Of a DNA stretch of 64,000 nt, positions 18,559 to 27,264 are shown in pieces. A program made the position numbers and the translations under genes. The stretch's first letter is position 1; each line of letters begins with the position of its first letter. This DNA is from Shinella zoogloeoides. GTDB lineage: Bacteria; Pseudomonadota; Alphaproteobacteria; Rhizobiales; Rhizobiaceae. The notes under the pieces are model-generated. The model had not been told where the DNA came from. It did not search any database and saw nothing but the letters and a program-made list of their open reading frames with translations. The stretch lies in assembly GCF_020883495.1 (NCBI RefSeq), contig NZ_CP086611.1:186001-250000 (forward strand), read 5' to 3'.

Positions 18559-19746
18559 ATGCACAAGCGTACATTCCTGAAGTTTTCCGCCCTTGCCGCA
18601 GCCACCGTCCTGGCGATGCCGCTGATGGCCTATGCCGAGAACGCCAAGCTGAAGATCGGCTTCGTCGGCGTTACCTCCGGCCCGGCCGCGGCCTGGGGCA
18701 TTTCCAACCAGCGCTCGATGGAAACCCGCGCCGCGTGGCTGAACGAACTGGGCGGCGTCAAGATCGGCGACAAGACCTACGACATCGAAATCGTTCCCTT
18801 CGACGACCAGAAGGACCCCAAGCGCGCCATCGCCGGCATGGAAAAGATGGCGCAGGACGGTGTGCATTACGTGGTCGGCCCGAATGTCGACGACGGCGCG
18901 GCGGCGGTTCGCCCGGTCGCCGAGCAGAACGGCATCATGTATTTCCCCTACGCCTTCCCGAAGGAACTCTTCTCGCCGCCGGCATCCAACGCGATCCTCG
19001 GCATGGTGGCCAACTACCAGTCCGGCCCGGCCATCTACAAATACCTGATGGACAACAAGGGCGTGAAGAAGCTGGCCTTCGTGGCGGCCAACGAATCCGA
19101 CCCGCTGAGCCAGCGTGAATCGGGCGTCGCCGCCGCCCAGGCCCTCGGCCTCGAAGTCGTCTCCAGCAATGTGACCTATCAGGCGGACACGACCGACTTC
19201 ACGCCGGTGCTGCTGCCGGTCATCCAGGCCGCGCCCGACCTGCTCGTGCTTTCGGGCGTCTCGCCGGCCAATGCGCCGCAGCTCATCCGCTCGGCGCGCG
19301 AACTCGGCTATACCGGTCTGATCTCGGCGGAAACCGCGCAGGATGCGAACGTGCTCAAGGAAGGCGCGGGCGAACTGGCGGAAGGCTTCATCTCGGTCGG
19401 CGGCGCTTCCACGCCGGAACTGGCCAGCGACACGATGAAGGAATTCGTCGAGCGCTACACGAAGATGTTCGGCGAATACAACGACGAGTCCAACACCAAG
19501 GTCTATGCCCTTGAATACATCATCGAGACGCTGAAGGCGAACCCGGCGGCCATCGACAATGTCGACGAGTACAAGAAGACCATGGACACGTTCGAGGCTC
19601 CGAACCCCTTCATGAAGGGCGACGCCAAGCTGAAATATGTCGGCATGACCTCCTTCGGCCAGAAGCGTCAGGTCTCCGTTCCGCTCGTCGTCAACGAGTA
19701 CAAGGACGGCAAGTTCGAGACCCTGTTCGTCGGCCAGGTCGACTGA
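18559..19746 (+). CDS. Liv-type ABC importer substrate-binding protein
   Basis: A 395-residue type I periplasmic binding protein (LivK/AmiC/UrtA fold) with an N-terminal signal peptide ending near MAYAEN. The mature region begins IGFVGVTSGPAAAWGIS and contains a DDQKDPKRAIAGMEKM helix typical of the family. The start at 18559 has AGAGGAAG upstream; the longer frame back to 18448 begins inside the promoter. First gene of a five-gene operon with two permeases, two ATPases and a racemase. The ligand is probably an amino acid, amide or hydantoin-like compound rather than leucine itself. Confidence 0.88.
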   Translation: MHKRTFLKFSALAAATVLAMPLMAYAENAKLKIGFVGVTSGPAAAWGISNQRSMETRAAWLNELGGVKIGDKTYDIEIVPFDDQKDPKRAIAGMEKMAQDGVHYVVGPNVDDGAAAVRPVAEQNGIMYFPYAFPKELFSPPASNAILGMVANYQSGPAIYKYLMDNKGVKKLAFVAANESDPLSQRESGVAAAQALGLEVVSSNVTYQADTTDFTPVLLPVIQAAPDLLVLSGVSPANAPQLIRSARELGYTGLISAETAQDANVLKEGAGELAEGFISVGGASTPELASDTMKEFVERYTKMFGEYNDESNTKVYALEYIIETLKANPAAIDNVDEYKKTMDTFEAPNPFMKGDAKLKYVGMTSFGQKRQVSVPLVVNEYKDGKFETLFVGQVD

Positions 19747-19843
19747 TCGGAGCCTAGGCAACCTCAGAGAAACGGGATCCGGTTCGCCGCGTGGGGCGCC
19801 GGCCGGGTCCCTCTTTGCCTGGCCCTTCCATTGGAGGCTCACG

Positions 19844-20713
19844 ATGGAACAGATAATCGCCAACGGTCTTTACCTCGGGGCGCAATATGCGTTGATCGCC
19901 CTGGGCCTGACCCTGATCTTCTCGCTGATGAACGTGCTCAACTTCGCCCACGGGCAGATGTACGTCTTCGGCGGCTTCGTCACCTATACCGTCGTCGTCC
20001 AGCTCGGACTGCCCTTCATCGTCGGCCTCTTCGCCTCGGCGGTGGTGCTGGCCGTCATGGGCGCGCTCATTGAAAAATTCCTCTTCGCGCCGGTGGTGCG
20101 TCGCTCCAAGCGCGATGAATCGACCATGCTGCTCGCGGCCGGCGTCGCCTTCTTCCTCGATGCCGTCATCCTGCTTCTCTTCGGTGAAAAGCAGCGCGGC
20201 GTGCCGAAGATCGTCAACGGCGTGTTCAACTGGGACATGCGCATCATCATGCCCTATGACCGCATCCTGATCGGCGTTCTCGCCATCCTGCTGATCGTGG
20301 TCTTCATCGGCTTCATGAACTATTCCCGCACCGGCCGCGCCATGCGCGCGCTGGCCCAGGACAAGATGGCCGCCCAGCTCATGGGTGTGAATGTCGCGCG
20401 CTATTCGATGATCGGCTTTGCGCTCGGCGCGATGCTGGCGGGTCTCGTCGGCGGCCTTCTCGTCACCATCACCGGCATCAATCTCGGCATGGGCGGTCCG
20501 ATCTCGGTCAAGGCCTTCCTGATGATCATGATCGGCGGCGCGGGCGTGATTTCGGGCGCGATCGCCGGCGGATTCATCCTCGGCATGATGGAGAGCGTCG
20601 GCCTTACCGTGCTCTCGGCCTATGGCGACATCACCTATCTCGCCATCTTCGCCTCGTTGATGGTGTTCCTGGCCGTCCGCCCGCAGGGGCTGATGGGCAA
20701 GCCGTGGGGTTGA
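19844..20713 (+). CDS. Liv-type ABC importer permease 1 (LivH family)
   Basis: A 289-residue membrane protein with about eight helices, the LivH N-terminal block (LTLIFSLMNVLNFAHGQMY near residues 24-42) and the ATPase-docking loop near GRAMRALAQDKMAAQLMGVN. It forms the translocation pore with the second permease, which follows after four bases. Confidence 0.92.
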   Translation: MEQIIANGLYLGAQYALIALGLTLIFSLMNVLNFAHGQMYVFGGFVTYTVVVQLGLPFIVGLFASAVVLAVMGALIEKFLFAPVVRRSKRDESTMLLAAGVAFFLDAVILLLFGEKQRGVPKIVNGVFNWDMRIIMPYDRILIGVLAILLIVVFIGFMNYSRTGRAMRALAQDKMAAQLMGVNVARYSMIGFALGAMLAGLVGGLLVTITGINLGMGGPISVKAFLMIMIGGAGVISGAIAGGFILGMMESVGLTVLSAYGDITYLAIFASLMVFLAVRPQGLMGKPWG

Positions 20714-20717
20714 GACC

Positions 20718-21689
20718 ATGAATTCGAAAACGCTTCTCGGCTTCGCAGCCTTCCTGATCACCGTCTTCGTGCTCGTGCCGCTGTTCATCGGCGCCACCGG
20801 CCGCGTCGACTTCTACTACACGCTGACCTCGGTCGCCCTGCTTGCCGTCGGCGCCGCCGGCGTCTGGCTCACCTTCTATATCGGCCGCATCAATATCGGA
20901 CAGGGCGCCTATGCGCTGGTCGGCGGCTATGTCTCGGCCATCCTCGTTACCCAGGCGGGCGTTTCCTTCTGGCTGACGCTGCCGCTGGCCGGTCTCGTCT
21001 GCGCCGTCGTCTCGGTCGCGATCGGCCTGCCGATCCTGCGCTTGCGCGGCGTCTACTTCGCCATGGTCACGCTGGTGCTGACGGAAGTCGCGCGCCTGAC
21101 CGCGCTCGCCTTGCCCATCACCAACGGGGCGAAGGGCATCACCTCCATCCCGCTGCCGGGGGAGCTGTCGGTCTTCGGCCTGACGATCATCCCCGCCTTC
21201 GGTTCGCTCGCCAATCCGCGCGTCGGCTTCTACATGATGGCCGTGGCGCTGATGATCGTCACCTATCTGGTGCTGTGGCGCATCGTGAACTCGCGGCTCG
21301 GGCACCTGTGCCGCAGCCTGCAGCAGAATGAGGAACTGTCGGCCTCCATCGGCGTCAACACCGCCTATCTGCGGGTGCTCGCCTATGCGATCTCCTCGTT
21401 CTTCGGCGGCATCGCCGGGGCCATGTTCGCCTCCATCGCCCAGTCGATCTATCCGTCCTCCTTCGTGGTCGCCGACAGCGTGAACTTCATGCTCTACTGC
21501 TTCCTCGGCGGCCTCGGCTATGTCTTCGGCCCGATGCTCGGCACGTTCCTGCTCTATTTCGGCTGGGACCTGCTCTCCATCGCCAAGGAATACCAGCTTC
21601 TCATCTATTCCGGCGTCATGATCGCGCTCATGCTGGTCCTGCCGAACGGTGTCCTCAGCCTTCTCGACAAGAAGGAGGGCGGCAAATGA
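20718..21689 (+). CDS. Liv-type ABC importer permease 2 (LivM family)
   Basis: A 323-residue membrane protein with the LivM pattern: N-terminal helices, FYIGRINIGQGAYALVGGY near residue 55, a docking loop near GHLCRSLQQNEELSASIGVN, and a C-terminal pair of helices. Its stop overlaps the start of the first ATPase by four bases (ATGA). Confidence 0.92.
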   Translation: MNSKTLLGFAAFLITVFVLVPLFIGATGRVDFYYTLTSVALLAVGAAGVWLTFYIGRINIGQGAYALVGGYVSAILVTQAGVSFWLTLPLAGLVCAVVSVAIGLPILRLRGVYFAMVTLVLTEVARLTALALPITNGAKGITSIPLPGELSVFGLTIIPAFGSLANPRVGFYMMAVALMIVTYLVLWRIVNSRLGHLCRSLQQNEELSASIGVNTAYLRVLAYAISSFFGGIAGAMFASIAQSIYPSSFVVADSVNFMLYCFLGGLGYVFGPMLGTFLLYFGWDLLSIAKEYQLLIYSGVMIALMLVLPNGVLSLLDKKEGGK

Positions 21690-22468
21690 CCCCCATCCTG
21701 CAGATCAAGAACATCACCAAGCGCTATGGCGGCCTGACCGCGGTGAACGACGTCACCTTCGACGTGAAGGCCGGCGAGATCCTCTCGGTCATCGGTCCGA
21801 ACGGCGCCGGCAAGTCGACGCTCTTCAAGCTGATCTCTTCCTTCGTCCCGGCGACGAGCGGGGAAGTGCTCTTCAACGGGACACGCATCTCCAGCCTCGC
21901 GCCCCACAAGGTCGCGCAGATGGGGGTCGTGCGCACCTTCCAGGAAACGACGATCTTCCGCTCCATGACGGTGCGCGAGAATATCATCGTCTCCCATCAC
22001 CTGCGCTCCAAGGCAAACCTCTTCGGGTTCTTCCTCGGTACGAAGCAGGCGAGGGAGGACGAGGCGGCCTTTGCGGCCTCGGCAGACGCAATCGTCGATT
22101 TCCTCGGCCTTCAGGCGATCCGCAACGAGCTTGCCTCCAACCTGCCGCAGGGGCACCTGCGCGCGCTCGGCATGGCCATCGGCCTTGCCACCGATCCGAA
22201 GGTCATCCTGCTGGACGAACCCTTCGCCGGCATGAACCACGATGAGACGATGAAGATGGTGGGCCTTGTCCGCCGGCTTCGCGACGAGCGTGGCGTCACG
22301 GTGCTGCTCGTCGAGCACGACATGCCCGCCGTGATGAAGATCAGCGACCGGATCGTGTGCATCAACTTCGGCCAGAAGCTGGCCGAGGGCACACCCCAGG
22401 AAATCCGCGAGAACGAGAAGGTGATCGAAGCCTATCTCGGCTCCGAAGATGCGGCGATCGGGATGTAA
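21686..22468 (+). CDS. Liv-type ABC importer ATP-binding protein 1 (LivG family)
   Basis: A 260-residue ATPase with Walker [11 protein letters not shown]-loop VVRTFQET, Walker [13 protein letters not shown] and the LivG-specific C-terminal extension. The signature segment reads [12 protein letters not shown], where most family members have LPYGxQRxLE(I/L)A; Gly is kept, but the flanking residues differ slightly. It works with the LivF-type ATPase encoded next. Confidence 0.9.
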   Translation: MTPILQIKNITKRYGGLTAVNDVTFDVKAGEILSVIGPNGAGKSTLFKLISSFVPATSGEVLFNGTRISSLAPHKVAQMGVVRTFQETTIFRSMTVRENIIVSHHLRSKANLFGFFLGTKQAREDEAAFAASADAIVDFLGLQAIRNELASNLPQGHLRALGMAIGLATDPKVILLDEPFAGMNHDETMKMVGLVRRLRDERGVTVLLVEHDMPAVMKISDRIVCINFGQKLAEGTPQEIRENEKVIEAYLGSEDAAIGM

Positions 22469-22471
22469 GCC

Positions 22472-23194
22472 ATGACGAAGATATTGAGCGTTGAAAATGT
22501 CGAACTCTATTACGACCACATCTATGCGCTGAAGGGCGTGTCGATCGATGTGGACGAAGGCGAAACCGTCGCGCTGATCGGCGCGAACGGGGCGGGCAAG
22601 TCCTCGATCCTCAGGGCCATCACGGGTCTGAGGCCCGTGAAATCCGGCCAGATCACCTATCAGGGCCAGCGGCTCGACGGCACGCCCGCCGCCGAGATCG
22701 TGCGCAGGGGCATCTCCATGGTGCCCGAGGGACGCCGCGCCTTCCCGCTGATGTCGGTGAAGGACAACCTCCTGATGGGTGCCTTCACCCGCACCGACAA
22801 GGCGGAAATCGAGCAGACGCTGGAAAACGTGCTGACACGCTTCCCGCGCCTTCGCGAGCGCTATCACCAGCAGGCCAACACCATGTCGGGCGGCGAACAG
22901 CAGATGATGGTGATCGGCCGCGCGCTGATGGCTCGTCCCAAGCTCCTGCTGCTGGACGAACCTTCGCTCGGCATCGCGCCGAAGCTGGTGCAGGACATCG
23001 CCCGCGCCATCGTGGCCATCAGCCGCGACGAGAAGGTCTCCATCCTCCTCGTCGAGCAGAACAGCCGCATGGCGCTGTCCATCTCCAACCGCGCCTATGC
23101 GCTTTCCACCGGGTCGATCGCGCTGTCAGGCAATTCGAAGGACCTGATGAACGACGACCGCATCAAGGCTGCCTACCTCGGAGGCGAACTCTGA
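22472..23194 (+). CDS. Liv-type ABC importer ATP-binding protein 2 (LivF family)
   Basis: A 240-residue ATPase with Walker A GANGAGKSS, the LivF block GISMVPEGRRAFPLMSV, signature MSGGEQQMMVIGRALM and Walker B LLLLDEPSLGIAP. It ends one base before the start of the racemase gene, so the racemase belongs to the same transcript. Confidence 0.92.
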   Translation: MTKILSVENVELYYDHIYALKGVSIDVDEGETVALIGANGAGKSSILRAITGLRPVKSGQITYQGQRLDGTPAAEIVRRGISMVPEGRRAFPLMSVKDNLLMGAFTRTDKAEIEQTLENVLTRFPRLRERYHQQANTMSGGEQQMMVIGRALMARPKLLLLDEPSLGIAPKLVQDIARAIVAISRDEKVSILLVEQNSRMALSISNRAYALSTGSIALSGNSKDLMNDDRIKAAYLGGEL

Positions 23195-23195
23195 C

Positions 23196-23915
23196 ATGAA
23201 AATCCTCGTCATCAACCCCAACACGACCGCATCGATGACGGATCATATCGGGAAGGCGGCGCTCAGTGCCGCCTCTCCCGGCACGGATATCACCGCCGTC
23301 AACCCGGTACACGGCCCCCGTTCCATCGAAGGCTATTTCGACGAGGCGATGAGCCTTGCCGGCCTGCTGGAGACGATCCACCGCAACCCGGATTGTGACG
23401 CCGTCGTCATCGCCTGCTTCGACGACACGGGCCTCGACGCCGCCCGCTGCCTCACCGACAAGCCGGTCATCGGTATCGGCGAGGCGGCCTATCACTTCGC
23501 TTCGATGATCTCGAACAAGTTTTCCGTCGTGACGACGCTCGCCCGCTCCGTGCCGGCGCTGGAACACAATCTCGCGCGCTATGGCCTCATCGCCCGCTGC
23601 GCCCGCGTGCGCTCGTCGGAAGTCGCCGTGCTGGAGCTGGAACAGCCCGGCTCGAACGCCCGGCAGAAGATCAGCGCCGAAATCGGCCTTGCCGTAGCGG
23701 AAGACAATGCCGAGGCCATCGTGCTCGGCTGCGCCGGTATGGCCGGCCTTGCCGCCGACCTTGCGGCCGAACACGGCCTGCCCGTACTCGATGGCGTCAC
23801 CTGCGCGGTGAAGCTCGCCGAAGCCATGGCCGGCCTTGGAATGCGCACCTCGCGCCTTGGCGGCTACGCCCCGCCGCCGGCGGAAAAGCTGAAGCACATC
23901 TTCCCGGCGGGGTAA
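23196..23915 (+). CDS. Asp/Glu/hydantoin racemase family protein
   Basis: A 239-residue member of the PLP-independent racemase superfamily. It starts MKILVINPNTTASMTDHI, the hallmark of hydantoin racemase, and has the two catalytic cysteines, in VVIACFDDTG (near residue 71) and IVLGCAGMAG (near residue 178). Hydantoin racemases interconvert D- and L-5-monosubstituted hydantoins; relatives act on Asp/Glu or as maleate isomerases and allantoin racemases. Its position as the last gene of the Liv-type operon suggests that the imported ligand is a chiral hydantoin, ureide or amino acid. Confidence 0.85.
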   Translation: MKILVINPNTTASMTDHIGKAALSAASPGTDITAVNPVHGPRSIEGYFDEAMSLAGLLETIHRNPDCDAVVIACFDDTGLDAARCLTDKPVIGIGEAAYHFASMISNKFSVVTTLARSVPALEHNLARYGLIARCARVRSSEVAVLELEQPGSNARQKISAEIGLAVAEDNAEAIVLGCAGMAGLAADLAAEHGLPVLDGVTCAVKLAEAMAGLGMRTSRLGGYAPPPAEKLKHIFPAG

Positions 23916-23942
23916 TCCCCCCGGGAATATCCCGCCGCCTCG

Positions 23943-24098
23943 TTACTGGCCGAAGAACAGCACGGCCGCGATGACGACGGAAGCGCCGATGGCCGAGAGC
24001 GTGCCGGCGCCCTGAAGTACGCCCATGCGGTAGAGCAGGAGGGCGAAGCCCGCGATGACGGGGGCCGCGACCATGAGGCCGAACTGTGCGTCGGTCAT
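23943..24098 (-). CDS. 51-residue membrane microprotein with two helices, unknown
   Basis: A short frame with ATG at 24098 and an AAAGGA ribosome-binding site 11 bases upstream. The product is almost entirely hydrophobic: one helix about residues 6-24 and a second about 31-50, joined by RMGVLQGAG. I do not recognise the family. It converges with the racemase operon and diverges from the NorE-like gene, whose start is about 100 bases away. A long in-frame extension to 24803 has no support. Confidence 0.5.
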   Translation of the reverse strand: MTDAQFGLMVAAPVIAGFALLLYRMGVLQGAGTLSAIGASVVIAAVLFFGQ

Positions 24099-24200
24099 GA
24101 GAGATATCCTTTCCTTTGCAGCCATCCTATGCCGCCTTCGGCCGCGCTCCTCTTTGTGCCCGCGCAAAGAAGGCGCTCGCCCCGCCGGGTAGAAACGGGC

Positions 24201-24755
24201 ATGGCGACCACGGACGATTTCAGCATGGCAACGACGCAGGGCAGGCAAGCGGATTCCCTGCTTCTGTGGATTCTGGTTTGGAGCGAGCTTGCCGTCTTCG
24301 GCGCGCTGCTCGTCGCCTTCATGGTGCTGACCATGATGGACATGGAGGGCGCGGCGCTGTTTCGCGCGCATCTTCATCCCGGCCTTGCTGCGGCCAATAC
24401 CATCATCCTCGTCCTGAGCGGCTGGCAGGCGGCGCTTGCGGTGCGGCTCGGCACGGAGGGACGGCCTGTCCGCCGGCCCCTCGTTCTGGCGGCCCTGCTC
24501 GGCCTTGCCTTCGTCGCCGTGAAGATCTTCGAATACACGCTCGAGGCCCGCGCCGGCATCGGCAGCCTCGGCGCGCTTGCCGAACTCTATTTCCTCGTCA
24601 CGGGCTTCCATCTCCTGCACGTCGTCTTCGGCGCGGCGGTCCTGCTTCTCGTCGCCGGCCGGCCCTCGCAGACCAATGTCGTGACGATCGCGACGCTCTG
24701 GCATGCGGTCGACCTCGTCTGGCTCGTCATGTTCCCCATCGTCTATCTCACGTGA
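24201..24755 (+). CDS. Heme-copper oxidase subunit III family protein, NorE-like
   Basis: About 184 residues with five predicted membrane helices and the subunit III/NorE pattern: SELAVFGALLVAFM near the N-terminus, VKIFEYTLEA in the middle, and a final FHLLHVVFG plus LWHAVDLVWLVMFPIVYL pair with conserved His. NorE proteins are accessory to nitric oxide reductase or related oxidases. Starts at 24129, 24201 or 24228 are all in frame and none has a strong ribosome-binding site; 24201 is a compromise. The neighbouring gene normally found downstream is cut off by an IS element 20 bases after the stop, so this protein may be non-functional now. Confidence 0.7.
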   Translation: MATTDDFSMATTQGRQADSLLLWILVWSELAVFGALLVAFMVLTMMDMEGAALFRAHLHPGLAAANTIILVLSGWQAALAVRLGTEGRPVRRPLVLAALLGLAFVAVKIFEYTLEARAGIGSLGALAELYFLVTGFHLLHVVFGAAVLLLVAGRPSQTNVVTIATLWHAVDLVWLVMFPIVYLT

Positions 24756-24765
24756 GGATTTTCCG

Positions 24766-24775
24766 ATGACCCGGC
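24766..24775 (+). pseudogene. First codons of a gene cut off by the IS element (probably the NorF-like partner)
   Basis: Eleven bases after the NorE-like stop an ATG ACC CGG start appears, with GAGGA upstream at 24754-24758, and is cut after the third codon by the left end of the IS21-family element. In norEF-type pairs the next gene encodes a small membrane protein (NorF/subunit IV family). The rest of the gene is not present on the other side of the element. Identity is inferred from position only. Confidence 0.35.
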
Positions 24776-24785
24776 TGAGAGCGGC

Positions 24786-24850
24786 GGTGCAAAAGTCGGC
24801 CACGGTAGCGGCGGCATAATGCTGCTGCGGGCGGAGTAAAATCCGGCCAC
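24786..24850 (+). repeat. Left-end internal repeats of the IS21-family element
   Basis: Two copies of a transposase-binding-type repeat: GCAAAAGTCGGCCAC (24789-24803) and GAGTAAAATCCGGCCAC (about 24834-24850). The right end carries the matching inverted pair at 27231-27245 and 27254-27271. The order of the two subtypes from the outside inward is reversed between the ends. Confidence 0.6.
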
Positions 24851-24897
24851 CTATTTCCTTTCTGCAATGATCGCAGGAGGGACAGGGGATCTACACC

Positions 24898-26393
24898 GTG
24901 GAACTTTATTTGAGGGTTCGCCTGGCTGTTTCGGAAGGGATGAAGCAGCGTCAGGCCGCGAAGCATTTCAACATCTCGCGAGAGACCGTGGCCAAGATGT
25001 TGGCCTATTCGACACCACCCGGCTATCAGCGTCGATCACCGATCCGGCGTCCGAAGCTGGATGCGTTTGTTTCGACGATCGAGCATTGGCTCGACGAAGA
25101 TCTGAAGATGCCGCTAAAGCAACGCCATACTGCCAAGCGTGTGTTCGACCGCCTGCGTGATGAGTGCGGTTTCACCGGCGGCTACACGATCATCAAGGAC
25201 TACATACGCGAGCGGGATCAGCGTCGGCAGGAGGTGTTCGTGCCGTTGTCGCATCCGCCCGGCCATGCGCAGGCCGACTTTGGCGAGGCGACGGTGGTGA
25301 TCGGCGGCGTCGAGCAAAAGGCGCGTTTCTTCGTGCTGGATCTGCCGCATAGCGACGGCTGCTACGTGCGGGCCTATCCTGCGGCGGTGGCCGAGGCCTG
25401 GGTCGACGGCCACATCCATGCATTCGCCTTCTTCGGGGCCGTGCCGCAGTCGATCGTCTATGACAATGACCGTTGCCTGGTGGCCAAGATCCTGCCCGAC
25501 GGCACACGCAAGCGGGCGGCGTTGTTCAGCGGCTTCCTGTCCCACTACCTGATCCGGGATCGCTATGGCCGTCCGGGAAAGGGCAACGATAAAGGGAATG
25601 TCGAGGACTCGTCGGTTATGCCCGACGTAATTTTATGGTGCCGATCCCGCAGTTTGCGACATGGGATGCGTTCAACGCCTTTCTGGAAGAGCAGTGCCGC
25701 AAACGCCAGCGCGACAAGCTGCGCGGTGAGAGTGAGACAATCGGGGAGCGGCTACAGCGTGATCTGGCGGCCATGCGTCCGTTACCGGCGTCTCCCTTCG
25801 ATGCCTGCGACCAGGCCAGCGCCAGGGTGACAGCCCAGTCGCTGGTGCGCTACAAGACCAACGACTATTCCGTACCGGTCGCCTATGGCCATCAGGACGT
25901 CTGGGTCCGGGGCTATGTCAATGAGGTGGTGATCGGCTGCCGCGGCGAGATCATTGCCCGTCATCCGCGATGCTGGGAACGGGAAGACGTCGTCTTCGAT
26001 CCCGTTCATTATCTGCCGCTGATCGAGCAGAAGATCAATGCGCTGGATCAGGCGGCTCCACTCCAGGGCTGGAACCTGCCGGACGAGTTCGCGACGCTGC
26101 GCCGCCTGATGGAAGGCCGCATGGCAAAGCATGGCCGACGGGAATACGTGCAGGTTCTGCGCCTGCTGGAGAGCTTCGACCTTGCGGACCTGCATGCGGC
26201 CGTGAAGCAGGCGATACAGCTCGGTGCGATCGGCTTCGATGCGGTCAAGCATCTGATCCTGTGCCGGGTCGAGCGCCGGCCACCGCGGTTGGATCTGTCG
26301 ATCTATCCCTACCTGCCGCGGGCGACGGTCGAGAAGACCTCAGCGAAAGCGTATATGCGCCTCCTGTCGTCTGATGCGGGAGAGGCGGCATGA
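24898..26393 (+). pseudogene. istA: istA transposase, broken by a single-base frameshift
   Basis: The N-terminal part (24898 to about 25606) has the IstA helix-turn-helix (GMKQRQAAKHFNISRETVAK) and the DDE core: Asp in HAQADFGEA, Asp in SIVYDNDR, Glu in GKGNDKGNVE. Right after that Glu the frame changes: the family reads NVEGLVGYARRNFMVP, but the DNA at 25601-25608 has one G too few (GAGGAC where GAGGGAC is expected). The rest continues in the next frame from about 25606 to 26393 with a normal IstA C-terminus. The start is a GTG at 24898. A sequencing error in the G-run is possible. Confidence 0.85.
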
Positions 26394-27148
26394 GCACCGA
26401 AGCACCCGACATCCTGCTCGCCCACTATCTCAAGACCCTGAAGCTGCCGACCTTCCAGCGCGAGCACCAGAAGCTGGCCCGGTTATGCGCCACCGAAGGC
26501 GTCGATCATGTCGGATACCTGTTCCGGCTTGCCGAACGGGAGATGATCGAACGGGACCGCCGCAAGGTCGAACGTCGGATCAAGGCGGCTAAATTCCCGA
26601 TCGTCAAAAGCCTCGACAGCTTCGACTTCACAGCCATCCCCAAGCTGAACAAGATGCAGGTGCTGGAACTGGCCCGCTGTGAATGGATCGAGCGCCGGGA
26701 GAACGTCATTGCGCTGGGCCCGAGCGGCACGGGTAAGACGCATGTCGCGCTCGGTCTCGGCCTGGCCGCGTGCCAGAAAGGCCTGTCCGTCGGGTTCACG
26801 ACAGCGGCCGCCCTGGTCAGCGAGATGATGGAGGCCCGCGACGAACGGCGTCTTCTTCGGTTCCAGAAACAGATGGCCGGCTACAAGCTGCTCATCATCG
26901 ACGAGCTGGGCTTTGTGCCGCTGTCAAAGACCGGCGCGGAATTGCTGTTCGAGCTGATCTCGCAACGCTACGAGCGCGGGGCCACCCTGATCACCAGCAA
27001 TCTTCCATTTGACGAATGGACGGAAACCCTGGGGTCCGAACGATTGACCGGCGCTCTGCTCGATCGCGTTACCCACCACGTCAACATCCTCGAGATGAAC
27101 GGCGACAGCTATCGCCTCGCTCAAAGTCGAGCCCGAAAGGCCGGCTAA
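26390..27148 (+). CDS. istB: IstB AAA+ ATPase, IS21-family transposition helper
   Basis: A 252-residue DnaC-like ATPase with Walker A GPSGTGKTH near residue 109, Walker B LLIIDELGF near 170, the sensor region ITSNLPFDEW and a conserved LLDRVTHHVNIL tail. IstB assembles on target DNA and directs IstA. Its ATG overlaps the istA stop by four bases. The gene is intact, unlike istA. Confidence 0.93.
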   Translation: MSTEAPDILLAHYLKTLKLPTFQREHQKLARLCATEGVDHVGYLFRLAEREMIERDRRKVERRIKAAKFPIVKSLDSFDFTAIPKLNKMQVLELARCEWIERRENVIALGPSGTGKTHVALGLGLAACQKGLSVGFTTAAALVSEMMEARDERRLLRFQKQMAGYKLLIIDELGFVPLSKTGAELLFELISQRYERGATLITSNLPFDEWTETLGSERLTGALLDRVTHHVNILEMNGDSYRLAQSRARKAG

Positions 27149-27170
27149 AACTACTCTCAAAAAATCGCCG

Positions 27171-27225
27171 CGCCGGCCTGAGACCCCCGCTCGGGCTACG
27201 CCCTCCCGGCCGTCTCAGGCCGGCG
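27171..27225 (+). repeat. Long inverted repeat between istB and the right end of the element
   Basis: CGCCGGCCTGAGAC (27171-27184) and GTCTCAGGCCGGCG (27212-27225) are perfect 14-base inverted repeats around a 27-base loop, starting 22 bases after the istB stop. It could act as a terminator-like barrier or shield the element from read-through transcription; there is no T-tract. Confidence 0.5.
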
Positions 27226-27264
27226 CCACAGTGGCCGACTTTTGCTCCGCCCCGTGGCCGGTTT

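Noticed and set aside
23905..23942. Terminator between the racemase and the microprotein gene
   Set aside because: There are GC-rich inverted pieces (GGCGGG and CCCGCC) but no continuous stem or T-run.
24201..24755. Full cytochrome c oxidase operon
   Set aside because: Only a NorE/subunit III-like gene is present; no subunits I or II, and the downstream gene is cut by the IS element.
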